A DNA stretch of 64,000 nucleotides from Chelatococcus sp. YT9. Its GTDB lineage: Bacteria; Pseudomonadota; Alphaproteobacteria; Rhizobiales; Beijerinckiaceae. A program made the translations under genes and the position numbers. The DNA is taken from positions 3,294,501 to 3,358,500 of the forward strand of contig NZ_JAHBRW010000001.1 in the NCBI RefSeq assembly GCF_018398315.1, in the 5' to 3' direction. The notes beneath the pieces are model-generated. The model searched no databases, was not told where the DNA came from, and saw nothing but the letters and a program-made list of their open reading frames with translations. Within the stretch, counting starts at the first letter, position 1, and each line of letters opens with the position of its first letter. Shown one piece after another: positions 1 through 6,952 of this stretch.

Positions 1-125
1 CGGCTCTCAGCCGCGACGATTGAGTCTGTCGGTGTCCTCGACACCAAGTAGCAGCGGACGTAAGTGTCGCACTCTGTGATAGTCGCGGAGAGTTCTTTCA
101 TCCGCTCCGTGCGCTCTACCGACAT
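1..125 (-). CDS. Small phage early protein, cut by window edge
   Basis: Leftward reading frame open to base 1 with ATG at 125, starting MSVERTERMKELSATITECD. A GGAGAG ribosome binding site lies six bases before the ATG, the same layout as the next upstream gene (151-429). It is therefore probably the second gene of the leftward early operon that starts at the promoter near 464-492. No family was recognised, and the C-terminus is missing. Confidence 0.5.
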   Translation of the reverse strand, partial: MSVERTERMKELSATITECDTYVRCYLVSRTPTDSIVAAES

Positions 126-150
126 CTCATCTCTCCGTTACTGGGTATGG

Positions 151-429
151 TCAGGATTTCTTGGAGCGCTCTGCGAGCATGGCCTGCCAAGACGCGGCGA
201 TACGCTTCTCAATGGCGTCGTAGAGCGAGGCGCGGTACTTCTTTGCCAACGCGTACAGCCGCGCCATAGGCTCGCTCACCCATGGCTGAAACTCTGCGGC
301 CGGAACTCCAGGCCCGCTCCACACTCTCAGAACAAGCCCGTGCTGGGCGTACACTGCATACGCCCCCGCCGGGTGAGAGGCGGCATAAGCATCCAGTTCG
401 TCAAGGAAGACCTGAAGGGGCTTGGCCAT
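151..429 (-). CDS. Phage early protein of unknown function (92 aa)
   Basis: 92-residue soluble protein starting MAKPLQVFLDELDAYAASHP; not recognised as a family. The start is supported by a GGAGAGACGAG purine tract directly before the ATG. It is the first gene of a leftward operon, since the sigma70-like promoter and operator at 464-492 point at it, and a second small gene follows after 25 bases. By position it matches the lambda PL operon, so a role early in infection or in repression release is possible, but this is inference from place only. The opposite strand also has an open frame here but lacks a comparable ribosome binding site. Confidence 0.6.
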   Translation of the reverse strand: MAKPLQVFLDELDAYAASHPAGAYAVYAQHGLVLRVWSGPGVPAAEFQPWVSEPMARLYALAKKYRASLYDAIEKRIAASWQAMLAERSKKS

Positions 430-463
430 CTCGTCTCTCCATCAAGCAGTGGCTGATGCATTA

Positions 464-492
464 CGTATATGCGGCGGCGCATAATCAGTCAA
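464..492 (-). promoter_or_regulatory. Leftward early promoter (PL-like)
   Basis: On the minus strand TTGACT (487-492) and TATACG (464-469) are separated by 17 bases. The operator palindrome at 466-485 lies across the spacer and -10 element, as expected for a repressor-controlled promoter. It would drive 151-429 and the partial gene at 1-125. Confidence 0.6.
466..485. promoter_or_regulatory. Repressor operator, left site 1
   Basis: TATATGC-N6-GCATAAT: 7-bp half sites of the same type as at 499, 1624 and 1671. It overlaps the leftward promoter. The likely ligand is the S24-family repressor encoded at 978-1616 and/or the Cro-like protein at 1699. Confidence 0.65.
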
Positions 493-498
493 TACGGT

Positions 499-518
499 AT
501 TATGCGTCGGTGCATAAT
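499..518. promoter_or_regulatory. Repressor operator, left site 2
   Basis: A perfect inverted repeat, ATTATGC-N6-GCATAAT, upstream of the leftward promoter. It has the same half site and the same 6-base spacer as the neighbouring operator, so the two probably form a cooperative pair. Confidence 0.65.
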
Positions 519-604
519 TTTTTATGCGTGGTGATTCGCGCCCATTGACTCTCAGGCTGCGATGTTCTTCATTTGTTCATCATATGTGGGGAGGACGTGG
601 GGCC

Positions 605-988
605 ATGCTGGACTACAAGCAATCGCGAGCGATAGCGGTCCATGTGCTGGGGCTTATGGCGCGCGATAAGGAGGCGCTGACGCGCTTCTTCAACGTGACG
701 GGCGCCAGTCCCGAGACCATCAGTGCCTGCGCGCAGTCACCCGGATTTTTTGAAGCGGTCCTGGATTTTTCAGTCTCGGACGCCGCTTTCCTCAATCACA
801 TTGAGGCGCAGCTGCGCTTGCCTGCGTCCGCGATAGACAGCGCCAGGGCGTGCTTTAAGGCCGAGTCAGAGGCCGATACGCGCGTGGTATCCATATCCGG
901 ATGGGCTGATCGGCAAGAGCCGCCTCGCAAGAGCCGCAAGGCTGCCCTGCCGTCTCTCCCTCCTCGGGCGCTATACGCTAGGGCGTGA
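605..988 (+). CDS. DUF3572-family protein
   Basis: 127 residues from an ATG preceded by a GGGAGGACG ribosome binding site (an in-frame upstream start at 524 is less likely). Residues about 5-85 match the alphaproteobacterial DUF3572 pattern: a predicted helical core with ARDKEALTRFFNVTG, a conserved FFEAVLDF segment and a D-A-F-L-N stretch. The tail is basic and low in complexity. Function of the family is unknown. It sits between the leftward operators and the repressor gene, converging on the latter with an 11-bp overlap, a place where temperate phages often keep lysogenic genes; a role in lysogeny is inference only. Its own promoter is not clear. Confidence 0.65.
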   Translation: MLDYKQSRAIAVHVLGLMARDKEALTRFFNVTGASPETISACAQSPGFFEAVLDFSVSDAAFLNHIEAQLRLPASAIDSARACFKAESEADTRVVSISGWADRQEPPRKSRKAALPSLPPRALYARA

Positions 989-1616
989 AGATGGATCCGA
1001 CGACGACGTGAACGCTCTCAACCTGGTCGCGGTCGAACTCGAACCTGCGTGGCGGGTTGAACTGTTCCACGATAAGGGCTTGCGGTGTCCAAGCGACGAA
1101 GCGTTTGATAAAGCCGTCTGGCGGGTCTCCGAGCCCATCCCCCTTCAACTGCACAACCACGTCATTGCCAGCATGTGGCGGGCGGCTCGGGTGAACCCAC
1201 ACCTGCTCACCGGGATTGAATCGCGGCATCATACTGGTGCCGGACACGAACACCCCGTAGGCGTTGGGTACTCCCTGCAGTTGCGGCGGCATGGCTACAT
1301 ACTCGATGACTTCCCCATTGAAGACGAACCGGCCGTCCTCTCCTCCGACCGCCCGGCCCAAAATAGGTAGCGTCTTTTCGCCGAATGTTGGAGGGGGAAT
1401 CGTTACCGATGCATTTGGTTCCGGCCGAGGTGGCGCTGGTATCGGGATGTTGCCCCGCACAATAGCTTCCAGCTTCGCTTGCGCGGCCGGATCTGGCGTC
1501 TGACCACCAAGCCAGCGCGACACAGTCGACTGTTTCACTCCGACCCGACCGGCTAGGTCGGACTGGGTCCAAGAGTGTGCCGCCATGAGCGCGCGGATTT
1601 CGTCACTTGTAATCAT
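978..1616 (-). CDS. CI/LexA-like repressor with HTH and S24 peptidase domain
   Basis: 212 residues from the ATG at 1616 (MITSDEIRALMAAHSW). Residues about 3-55 are an XRE helix-turn-helix (LAGRVGVKQSTVSRWLGG). Residues about 95-210 are an S24 peptidase fold, with the nucleophile Ser in GTSMMPRF and the general-base Lys in GFIKRF. The segment GRAVGG is a plausible self-cleavage site. This is the prophage maintenance repressor, expected to be inactivated by RecA-stimulated autocleavage. Only seven bases separate a TATGAT -10 element from the ATG on this strand, so the message may be leaderless. The operator at 1624-1643 covers that -10, suggesting autoregulation. In-frame codons upstream to 1724 are probably not used because they would read through the operators. 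Confidence 0.9.
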   Translation of the reverse strand: MITSDEIRALMAAHSWTQSDLAGRVGVKQSTVSRWLGGQTPDPAAQAKLEAIVRGNIPIPAPPRPEPNASVTIPPPTFGEKTLPILGRAVGGEDGRFVFNGEVIEYVAMPPQLQGVPNAYGVFVSGTSMMPRFNPGEQVWVHPSRPPHAGNDVVVQLKGDGLGDPPDGFIKRFVAWTPQALIVEQFNPPRRFEFDRDQVESVHVVVGSIFTP

Positions 1617-1623
1617 GGTAACG

Positions 1624-1643
1624 ATCATACGCATACGCATAAA
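1624..1643. promoter_or_regulatory. Repressor operator at the repressor promoter
   Basis: ATCATAC-N6-GCATAAA, the weakest match to the half site but with the same spacer. It overlaps the TATGAT -10 element (minus strand, 1625-1630) of the repressor gene. Confidence 0.5.
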
Positions 1644-1662
1644 AAAAGCACGCATATGCATC

Positions 1663-1692
1663 TTGACGAGATAATGCGTCTGCGCATATGAT
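1663..1692 (+). promoter_or_regulatory. Rightward early promoter (PR-like)
   Basis: TTGACG (1663-1668) and TATGAT (1687-1692) with an 18-base spacer. The operator at 1671-1690 fills the spacer. Transcription should start near 1699, at or next to the ATG of the Cro-like gene, so that message would be leaderless. Confidence 0.65.
1671..1690. promoter_or_regulatory. Repressor operator at the rightward promoter
   Basis: ATAATGC-N6-GCATATG, between the -35 and -10 of the rightward promoter. Same half site and 6-base spacer as the left operators. Confidence 0.65.
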
Positions 1693-1698
1693 GCATGC

Positions 1699-1923
1699 AT
1701 GTCTCCAATGGCGCATATCCGCAAGTCGGTTTTCGGTGTCTCGCAAGCGCACTTCGCTGCGATAGCCGGGGTGTCTCAAGCGACCGTTTCCCGTTGGGAG
1801 CGGTTCGAGTGGGAACCAAACCGCGATGAGCTGGCTCGCATCCGCGAGGAAGCCATGCGGCGCGGCATCAAGTGGAGCGATGCCCTTTTCTTCCAGAATG
1901 CTCTGAGGGACGAAGCAGCATGA
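1699..1923 (+). CDS. Cro-like XRE-family regulator
   Basis: 74 residues with a helix-turn-helix (FAAIAGVSQATVSRWER, residues about 19-36). Divergent from the repressor across the operator region, it takes the place of Cro in lambdoid immunity regions and probably binds the same operators. The ATG at 1699 lies about where transcription from TTGACG/TATGAT should begin; an alternative ATG is at 1708. No ribosome binding site is visible, which fits a leaderless message. The next gene overlaps its stop codon by four bases (ATGA). Confidence 0.8.
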   Translation: MSPMAHIRKSVFGVSQAHFAAIAGVSQATVSRWERFEWEPNRDELARIREEAMRRGIKWSDALFFQNALRDEAA

Positions 1924-2084
1924 CCGCCCTCATATCCTTCTCACTCGCATGCCTAGCCATATGGCTATCCACTTACAACGCAATTGCGGGCGACCTCGTG
2001 ACAGCCGCCTTTGGCTACACGTTGGCCGCCCTGCTGGTAGCGATTGAGATTGTCGCCGCGCTCCAATCGGAGGCGCAGGCTTGA
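1920..2084 (+). CDS. Small phage membrane protein (54 aa)
   Basis: Starts with an ATGA overlap on the Cro-like gene. The 54 residues hold two hydrophobic segments (ISFSLACLAIWLSTY and TAAFGYTLAALLVAIEIVAAL), so it is probably an inner-membrane protein. It is co-transcribed with the Cro-like gene. No family was recognised. Early small membrane proteins of phages often act in exclusion or host take-over, but nothing in the sequence shows this. Confidence 0.6.
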   Translation: MTALISFSLACLAIWLSTYNAIAGDLVTAAFGYTLAALLVAIEIVAALQSEAQA

Positions 2085-2140
2085 TCTCAGAGCCTTCTAT
2101 TCCCCTTCGTCGCAGTGCGCCCCCTCGAGCTGTGACGATT

Positions 2141-2180
2141 GGTGCCCGGAGCATGGTTCCCCCCGAGTGCTCCGGGCACC
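2141..2180. repeat. Perfect 13-bp inverted repeat in a non-coding gap
   Basis: GGTGCCCGGAGCA and TGCTCCGGGCACC are exact reverse complements separated by 14 bases. The hairpin is followed by TTCCCCC, not a U-run, so it is a poor intrinsic terminator. The gap 2085-2462 otherwise shows no convincing gene. The element lies upstream of the DnaA-box-like pair and could be part of a replication origin or an RNA structure. Confidence 0.7.
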
Positions 2181-2421
2181 TTCCCCCGATCGCGTGCGGT
2201 TCCTCCCGGACACATTGCCGCGCGCCACTTGCCGGGGGCCTCTTTGGTCCTCGGTCCTTTATTCCCCCGTCCGCCAATTCGAGTTCGCACCTCGATATCG
2301 CGGATTATCTCACTGGTGACGTCTCCAAGCGTTCTGAAAGTAAAGACGTCATCCCCGTCCATTCGTAACCCTCGTCTCTGCCCTGTTGCCTCAACAGAGG
2401 ACAACGGAATGACGAGACCGT

Positions 2422-2442
2422 TCATCCACAAATCGTGGATAA
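2422..2442. other. Pair of inverted DnaA-box-like sites, candidate phage origin
   Basis: TCATCCACA (2422-2430) and CGTGGATAA (2434-2442) each differ by one base from the DnaA box TTATCCACA (and its complement) and face each other. They lie just before the first gene of the replication operon, and the same operon encodes a DnaA-domain-IV-like protein (4864-5361). The origin role is inferred. Confidence 0.4.
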
Positions 2443-2462
2443 ATCATCCATCTGAGGCGACG

Positions 2463-2834
2463 ATGACCACCGTCACTCTTATCGACAGAGCAAGGCAGGT
2501 AGCGGACGACCTTGAGGCGCGTGAACAGCGTCGCAACGGCGGGTCGCGATCAGAAGCAAGGGCGCGCTTAGCGCGTCGCCTGCGGGTCCTGCCCGGGACG
2601 CTCTACAACTTGGCGCGCAACCGCCTCAAGAAGCTGGACGCAGAACTACGCGACCGGCTGACGGCCGCAGCTGTGCGTGACCTGCAATCGGAAATTGCGA
2701 GTCTGAACAATGCCTTGGACGTGGCTCATCAAATGGGGCTGGCGGAAGATCATCCGAATATTTCGAAGATCAAAGGCCATCTTGCGTCTGCTCAGGCGCT
2801 CTTCGGCGAAGCTTATGAGAAGGGACGCGCATGA
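2463..2834 (+). CDS. Phage protein of unknown function, helical (123 aa)
   Basis: Begins MTTVTLIDRARQVADDLEA; an earlier in-frame ATG at 2409 is possible but would read through the DnaA-box-like sites. The sequence is charged and helical, with an Arg-rich middle (SRSEARARLARRLRVLPGT) that may touch nucleic acid. First gene of the coupled rightward operon that runs to 7591; its stop overlaps the next start by four bases. No family was recognised with certainty. Its place suggests a replication or recombination accessory function. Confidence 0.65.
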   Translation: MTTVTLIDRARQVADDLEAREQRRNGGSRSEARARLARRLRVLPGTLYNLARNRLKKLDAELRDRLTAAAVRDLQSEIASLNNALDVAHQMGLAEDHPNISKIKGHLASAQALFGEAYEKGRA

Positions 2835-3595
2835 GTGCCATACCTGATGATTTGGCTCGCGAGGTCGCGGACCTTATTGATGCCTATGACCAGCAAATCG
2901 ATGATGCGAATTCCGGCAAGCGCGATGCCTTTCAACGTATCCGCGAAGCACTAGAGACCTCAGGTCTTCGAAAAGCGGAGATTGCAATTGAAATGGCCGC
3001 GTTCAAGGACGCGATCAAAGAGCGCCGTGTGCGTCGGCAGGACCCAGAGAAGGCGGACGCACTAGACCAGCGCGAGGCTTCGGCAGCGGAATATCTCGAC
3101 GTGATCCAGTCTCGCACGCGTAGCGCGCGACACGCGCGCGAGGAAAGGCAGCGCCGCAGAACCTCCGAGTCGATGGCAGATCACAAGGAATTCTCGGCAG
3201 AGCTAGCAGCGGCTGGGCTGATCAGCCCCCAAGCCCATGCAGAAAACGTACAGATAGCCGATGCAGTGGCCGCTCGTTACGGGAACGGCCCGAAGAATAC
3301 ACCCCAGCCCGCACAACCACCCTCAGTGCAGGACGAAGCAGAGGGCAACCAAGGCTTGGATCAGGCAGCGCAAAAAGCAGAGAGCGTACACTCTCTGTCG
3401 GCTGGGGCCGCGCAGGCGGGCTCGAAGAAGCCAGATCCGAGCAATTTCGTCACGGACACCGGGGAGGGGGAGGAGGCGCTTGCCTCCGTTGATCCCGCCC
3501 CGGTACCGGACGCAACCAAGCCAGTGCAGCCGCTCGAGGATGACCCGTGGCTGCGGAAGCGCTTCCCCGAAAAATACCAAGAGGCAACGCCATGA
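2831..3595 (+). CDS. Phage protein with possible GapR-like N-terminus
   Basis: 254 residues with an ATGA overlap on the upstream gene. The first about 100 residues are helical, with a segment (IKERRVRRQDPEKAD, then a YLDVI motif) that resembles in layout the RIRKQD...LYL region of GapR/DUF2312 DNA-binding proteins. The similarity is weak and judged by eye. The rest is Pro/Ala/Glu-rich and probably disordered. It is in the replication operon between an unknown gene and a GcrA-like gene, so a DNA-binding role would fit. Confidence 0.6.
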   Translation: MSAIPDDLAREVADLIDAYDQQIDDANSGKRDAFQRIREALETSGLRKAEIAIEMAAFKDAIKERRVRRQDPEKADALDQREASAAEYLDVIQSRTRSARHAREERQRRRTSESMADHKEFSAELAAAGLISPQAHAENVQIADAVAARYGNGPKNTPQPAQPPSVQDEAEGNQGLDQAAQKAESVHSLSAGAAQAGSKKPDPSNFVTDTGEGEEALASVDPAPVPDATKPVQPLEDDPWLRKRFPEKYQEATP

Positions 3596-3969
3596 GCGAA
3601 CCACGGTACATCGACAATGACGAGGCCGCTCGCTTGTTTCGCGTGCGCCTTCCAGCGATCCCCATGTCCGGCATCGACGCCCACCCGCTGAGTGAAGACA
3701 TTCGCTATCGCAGCCTGGTCGCAGCCGCCCAGCTCGTCATCTGGGATCTACTCGCGGCAGGACACCACTACGGTCAGGGAGAGCTTGCCTTGCCTGATGG
3801 ACGTCTCCCTATCCGGATCGATAGCGATGTTGTCCGAAGCTCCTCGGGATCGCCAGCGATGATGTGCGCTGAGCACGGCCGTGGCGCGGGGTCTGGAGGC
3901 TCAAGCTCTCCTTCTCGCCGGTCGGTGTCGCTCCCGCATGTCTCGATACTTGCGGAGGTTCAGCCGTGA
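3592..3969 (+). CDS. Phage protein of unknown function (125 aa)
   Basis: Starts MSEPRYIDNDEAARLFRVRL with an ATGA overlap. The N-terminal about 80 residues look folded; the C-terminus is rich in Ser/Gly (GRGAGSGGSSSPSRRS). No family was recognised. Translational coupling on both sides places it firmly in the replication operon. Confidence 0.6.
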   Translation: MSEPRYIDNDEAARLFRVRLPAIPMSGIDAHPLSEDIRYRSLVAAAQLVIWDLLAAGHHYGQGELALPDGRLPIRIDSDVVRSSSGSPAMMCAEHGRGAGSGGSSSPSRRSVSLPHVSILAEVQP

Positions 3970-4499
3970 ACGTCCATGCTACCGGGTTCGCCAACGACAA
4001 GGCGATATGGTCCGACGCGACGGTTGAAGTGCTGATCTCGATGCTCGCTGCCGGTCGATCATCTCGGGATATCGCCTCCGCTATCGGTACGACGCGAAAC
4101 GCTGTCATCGGCAAGGCCAACCGTCTACGCGCGCAAGGTCTTGTGCCCACCTACGAGCGCTCTCCGGCTCAGAAGCCGGGGGGAGTGGCGTCGCCTCGAT
4201 CTCGAGAAAAGAAGAAGGCTGCGGTTGTTGTAGCCTCTGTGCCAAGGGTGACGCAAGGGATCCAGATCCGCCCTCTGTTGGGTTCATCCGAAATCACGAC
4301 TGTCGGCATGCCGGTCGCTGAAGTGATGGGCCGGGCAGGGCGCTGCAAATATGGATTGTGGGGCGTGCGCGACTATCCAGAGCTTGAAAACAAGCTCGTC
4401 TGCGCGCAGCCGGCCATCCCCGGCAAGTCGTGGTGCCGGCACTGTTACAAGCTGGTTTATTCGCCGCGGGAACAGCGCGCTCGTCGGAGGGCTGCTTGA
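3966..4499 (+). CDS. GcrA-family regulator, phage copy
   Basis: 177 residues from a GTG that overlaps the upstream TGA (GTGA). The N-terminus has the GcrA signature: W-S-D-A at residues 15-18, then SRDIASAIGTTRNAVIGKAN, a helix-turn-helix-like sigma-interacting DNA-binding domain. The C-terminus has a Cys/His-rich end (C-K-Y, C-A-Q-P, W-C-R-H-C), like GcrA proteins. Host GcrA activates genes at GANTC-methylated promoters together with RNA polymerase. A phage copy could redirect host or phage transcription. No CcrM-type methylase is seen in the window. Confidence 0.85.
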   Translation: MNVHATGFANDKAIWSDATVEVLISMLAAGRSSRDIASAIGTTRNAVIGKANRLRAQGLVPTYERSPAQKPGGVASPRSREKKKAAVVVASVPRVTQGIQIRPLLGSSEITTVGMPVAEVMGRAGRCKYGLWGVRDYPELENKLVCAQPAIPGKSWCRHCYKLVYSPREQRARRRAA

Positions 4500-4867
4500 C
4501 CGATACTGTCGTCATACAGCTCCCTGTTCCGCCCTCGGCTAATCGCATCTGGCGCATTGCCGGAACGCGTTTGACGAAAAGCGGCAAGCGCGCCCCGAAC
4601 GTGATTAAGAGCCCAGCCTATCGGGCTTGGCAGGACGAGGCGGGATGGATTCTCCGGTCGCAAAGGCCGGGGCACATTTCCGGGGCTTATGACCTGACGA
4701 TCACCCTTCCCAAGGTTCGCATCGATCCCGACAACGCGGTCAAGGGCGCCAGCGACATCCTCGTGAAGCACAATGTCATCGATGACGACAAGTTAGCCCG
4801 CCGGATCACGATCGAGCGTGATGACGCAGCCGAGGCGATGGTCGTAACTGTGAGGTCCGCAGCATGA
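4496..4867 (+). CDS. rusA: RusA-family Holliday junction resolvase
   Basis: 123 residues. The likely start is TTG at 4496, overlapping the TGA of the GcrA-like gene in the same way as the other joints of this operon; family N-terminal sequence (VVIQLPVPPSANRIWR) begins right after it. The conserved acidic motif is VRIDPDNAVKGASDIL followed by IDDDKLA, which supplies the metal-binding aspartates. RusA cuts four-way DNA junctions during phage replication and recombination. The unusual TTG start is decided by the overlap and by the family length of about 120 residues. Confidence 0.85.
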   Translation: MTDTVVIQLPVPPSANRIWRIAGTRLTKSGKRAPNVIKSPAYRAWQDEAGWILRSQRPGHISGAYDLTITLPKVRIDPDNAVKGASDILVKHNVIDDDKLARRITIERDDAAEAMVVTVRSAA

Positions 4868-5361
4868 CAACACAGCTGCTCAATCCCGATTCCCTCGTAA
4901 CGATCCCTGTCTACCAGCCTGACAAGCGTATCGTGTCGGTGCATGTTCTTCGCTCTGAAGCCGAGGCTCTTGGGCGTATCCGCGTCTTCGCGGCGTCAAG
5001 GCCTCTGGAGGAGAATTGCCCCAAGCCCATCATCCTCCCGCCGCACGAAGGGGCTATCACCCGACGCCGCTGCATCCAGATCGCAGCATGGGCGAGCCAG
5101 ATTGACCGTGAGACGATCTTAAGCCCCGTGCGAAAAGGCGGTGCGGCAAAGGCTCGTCAGATTGCCTATTGGCTCATCCGCCGGTTCTGCGGCTCCACGC
5201 TCAATGAGATTGGCCAAGCCTTCGGCGGCAAGGACCACACAGCCGTTCTGCATGGTGTTCGGCGGGTCAATGCCGTTATCGCCCACATGGATCTCGACGG
5301 GCTGTCTCCAGAAGACATTGCGCGGGCTCTATGGACCGCAGACTGGAGTACCGCACGATGA
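4864..5361 (+). CDS. DnaA domain IV-like DNA-binding protein
   Basis: 165 residues, ATGA overlap. The C-terminal half carries the DnaA signature region: LNEIGQAFGGKDHTAVLHGVRRV, with the GGKDHT loop that reads DnaA boxes, preceded by a helix with IAYWLIRRFCG. There is no AAA+ ATPase or Walker motif, so it is a DNA-binding module only. It may mark the phage origin, for example the DnaA-box-like pair at 2422-2442, or compete with host DnaA. It lies three genes ahead of the DnaB-like helicase. Confidence 0.8.
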   Translation: MTTQLLNPDSLVTIPVYQPDKRIVSVHVLRSEAEALGRIRVFAASRPLEENCPKPIILPPHEGAITRRRCIQIAAWASQIDRETILSPVRKGGAAKARQIAYWLIRRFCGSTLNEIGQAFGGKDHTAVLHGVRRVNAVIAHMDLDGLSPEDIARALWTADWSTAR

Positions 5362-5537
5362 ACGATTGCGGTCATTCCAACGTCATCGATCTTGAGGCAG
5401 AGCGGCGCCGCCGCGAGGAACGCCCTCTGTCCCAAGACAAGGAAGATCCTCTCCCGCTAGGGGATATAGCCCGTATCGTCGTCGATCGGGCTCGTCGAGC
5501 CATGGCAGCCAAGCGCAATGCGGAGGCCAGCCGATGA
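5358..5537 (+). CDS. Small charged phage protein (59 aa)
   Basis: Starts MNDCGHSNVIDLEAERRRRE; ATGA overlaps at both ends. Very charged (Arg/Glu) and probably helical. It sits between the DnaA-like and DnaB-like genes. Such small linkers may act as helicase partners, but no family was recognised. Confidence 0.6.
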   Translation: MNDCGHSNVIDLEAERRRREERPLSQDKEDPLPLGDIARIVVDRARRAMAAKRNAEASR

Positions 5538-6952
5538 ATATGGCTGCTCCCGCGCCGCTCGCTTCCGACAACCAGGCTCTTGACGCTGAGCAAGCCCTTT
5601 TGGGCGCGATCCTGATGGACACATCAGCCCTGGAAAAGGCCAGATCCATCGTTGAGGCCAGCGACTTTTCAGAAGAGGTACACGCAAAGATTTTCGAAGC
5701 GATGTGCCATCAGCAGGACGAAGGCGGCGTCATCACCGCCGGGCTCGTCAGAATGGTCACGGGCAATGCCGATCTCGGCGGCGTCACAATCACCGAATAC
5801 CTGACGAAGCTCTACGAAAACGCATCCTCGGTAGCGAACGCAGGGCAATACGCCAAGGCTATCAAGCGGGCGTCTCTCTTCCGTAAGATGGCAGCAGCTG
5901 GCGCCGATCTCCTCGAGAGGGCTCGCGTAGCATCCGTCATCGACGACCCGGCGGAAGTTGCTTCCGACACGATCGATATTCTTGATGGGGTAGCGTCGGC
6001 TTCCATGCCGGATTCCCTCAGGCGCGTTTCCCTTGGCGAGGCGGCCGTAGAGGCCATCGACGCTGCATGGGACGCACGAAGCGGAAAGGTTGTTCGCGGC
6101 GCTCCCTACGGCATTCCAAGCCTTGATCGCAAGACTATGGGCATGAGGCCCGGACAGTTGATCATTGTCGCAGCAAGGCCCGGCATGGGCAAGACAACCG
6201 CTGGCGTTGCCTTCGCCCTCAATTCTGCGAAGGTCGGGCACGGCGTGTTCTTCTTCAGCCTCGAGATGGTCGCCAAAGAGCTAGGCGAGCGGGCCTTGGC
6301 TGCCATGTGCTATTCGCCACAACGTGAGATGATCACCTATCGCGGCATAGCAGAGGGCTCCAGTCTTTCCGAGGAAGCCTTTAGCCGCCTCAAGAGTGCT
6401 GCGGAGCGATACAGCAAGCTTCCATTCATCATCGAACAGGAGGCAGGCCTCACCGTCTCTCAGATAGCCGCCAGAGCGCGTAGGGCGAAGGCCCAGATGG
6501 CCCAGAAGGGGCAGAAGCTATCTGTGCTCGTCGTGGACCATATCGGGCTTCTACGGGCCTCTACGCGCTATGCCGGCAACAAGGTGCAGGAAGTCACCGA
6601 GATAACCGGAGCGCTGAAGGTGCTCGCCAAGGAGCTTGGCGTGGCAGTCGTGGCATTGTCGCAGCTCTCCCGCGAGGTGGAGAAGCGCAACGGCAACGAC
6701 AAGCGTCCGCAGCTTTCTGATCTCAGGGATAGCGGCTCTATCGAGCAGGACGCTGACATGGTGATGGCCCTCTATCGAGAGGCCTACTACCTGGAGCGCA
6801 AGCCGAACCTTTCTGAAGAGGAAACGCTGCGCCTGCGTGAATCTCTGGATGTGATGGAGGTGGAGATCCTGAAGCAGCGGCAGGGGCCCACGGGGCGCAT
6901 TCGCCTCTATTGCAACATCTCGTGCAACGCTATTGCGGAGCTTCATCAATGA
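5534..6952 (+). CDS. dnaB: Replicative DNA helicase, DnaB-like
   Basis: 472 residues, ATGA overlap. The N-terminal domain starts at about residue 12 (ALDAEQALLGAILMD). The RecA-like domain has Walker A (ARPGMGKTT, residues about 214-222), Walker B (VLVVDHIGLL, near residue 331), and late motifs ALSQLSREVEKR and LSDLRDSGSIEQDADMVM. Length and motif order match bacterial and phage DnaB, a hexameric 5'-3' helicase that opens the fork and binds primase. Last complete gene of the replication operon. Gene symbol by family; the chromosomal dnaB must be elsewhere. Confidence 0.95.
   Translation: MNMAAPAPLASDNQALDAEQALLGAILMDTSALEKARSIVEASDFSEEVHAKIFEAMCHQQDEGGVITAGLVRMVTGNADLGGVTITEYLTKLYENASSVANAGQYAKAIKRASLFRKMAAAGADLLERARVASVIDDPAEVASDTIDILDGVASASMPDSLRRVSLGEAAVEAIDAAWDARSGKVVRGAPYGIPSLDRKTMGMRPGQLIIVAARPGMGKTTAGVAFALNSAKVGHGVFFFSLEMVAKELGERALAAMCYSPQREMITYRGIAEGSSLSEEAFSRLKSAAERYSKLPFIIEQEAGLTVSQIAARARRAKAQMAQKGQKLSVLVVDHIGLLRASTRYAGNKVQEVTEITGALKVLAKELGVAVVALSQLSREVEKRNGNDKRPQLSDLRDSGSIEQDADMVMALYREAYYLERKPNLSEEETLRLRESLDVMEVEILKQRQGPTGRIRLYCNISCNAIAELHQ

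Noticed and set aside
64-456. Rightward 130-codon frame at the left edge
   Set aside because: No ribosome binding site and Arg/Leu-rich shadow composition; the leftward gene 151-429 has a good ribosome binding site and an operator-controlled promoter.
2087-2431. Leftward 114-codon frame in the gap before the replication operon
   Set aside because: It spans the 13-bp inverted repeat and the DnaA-box-like pair, has no family likeness, and the region fits better as non-coding.
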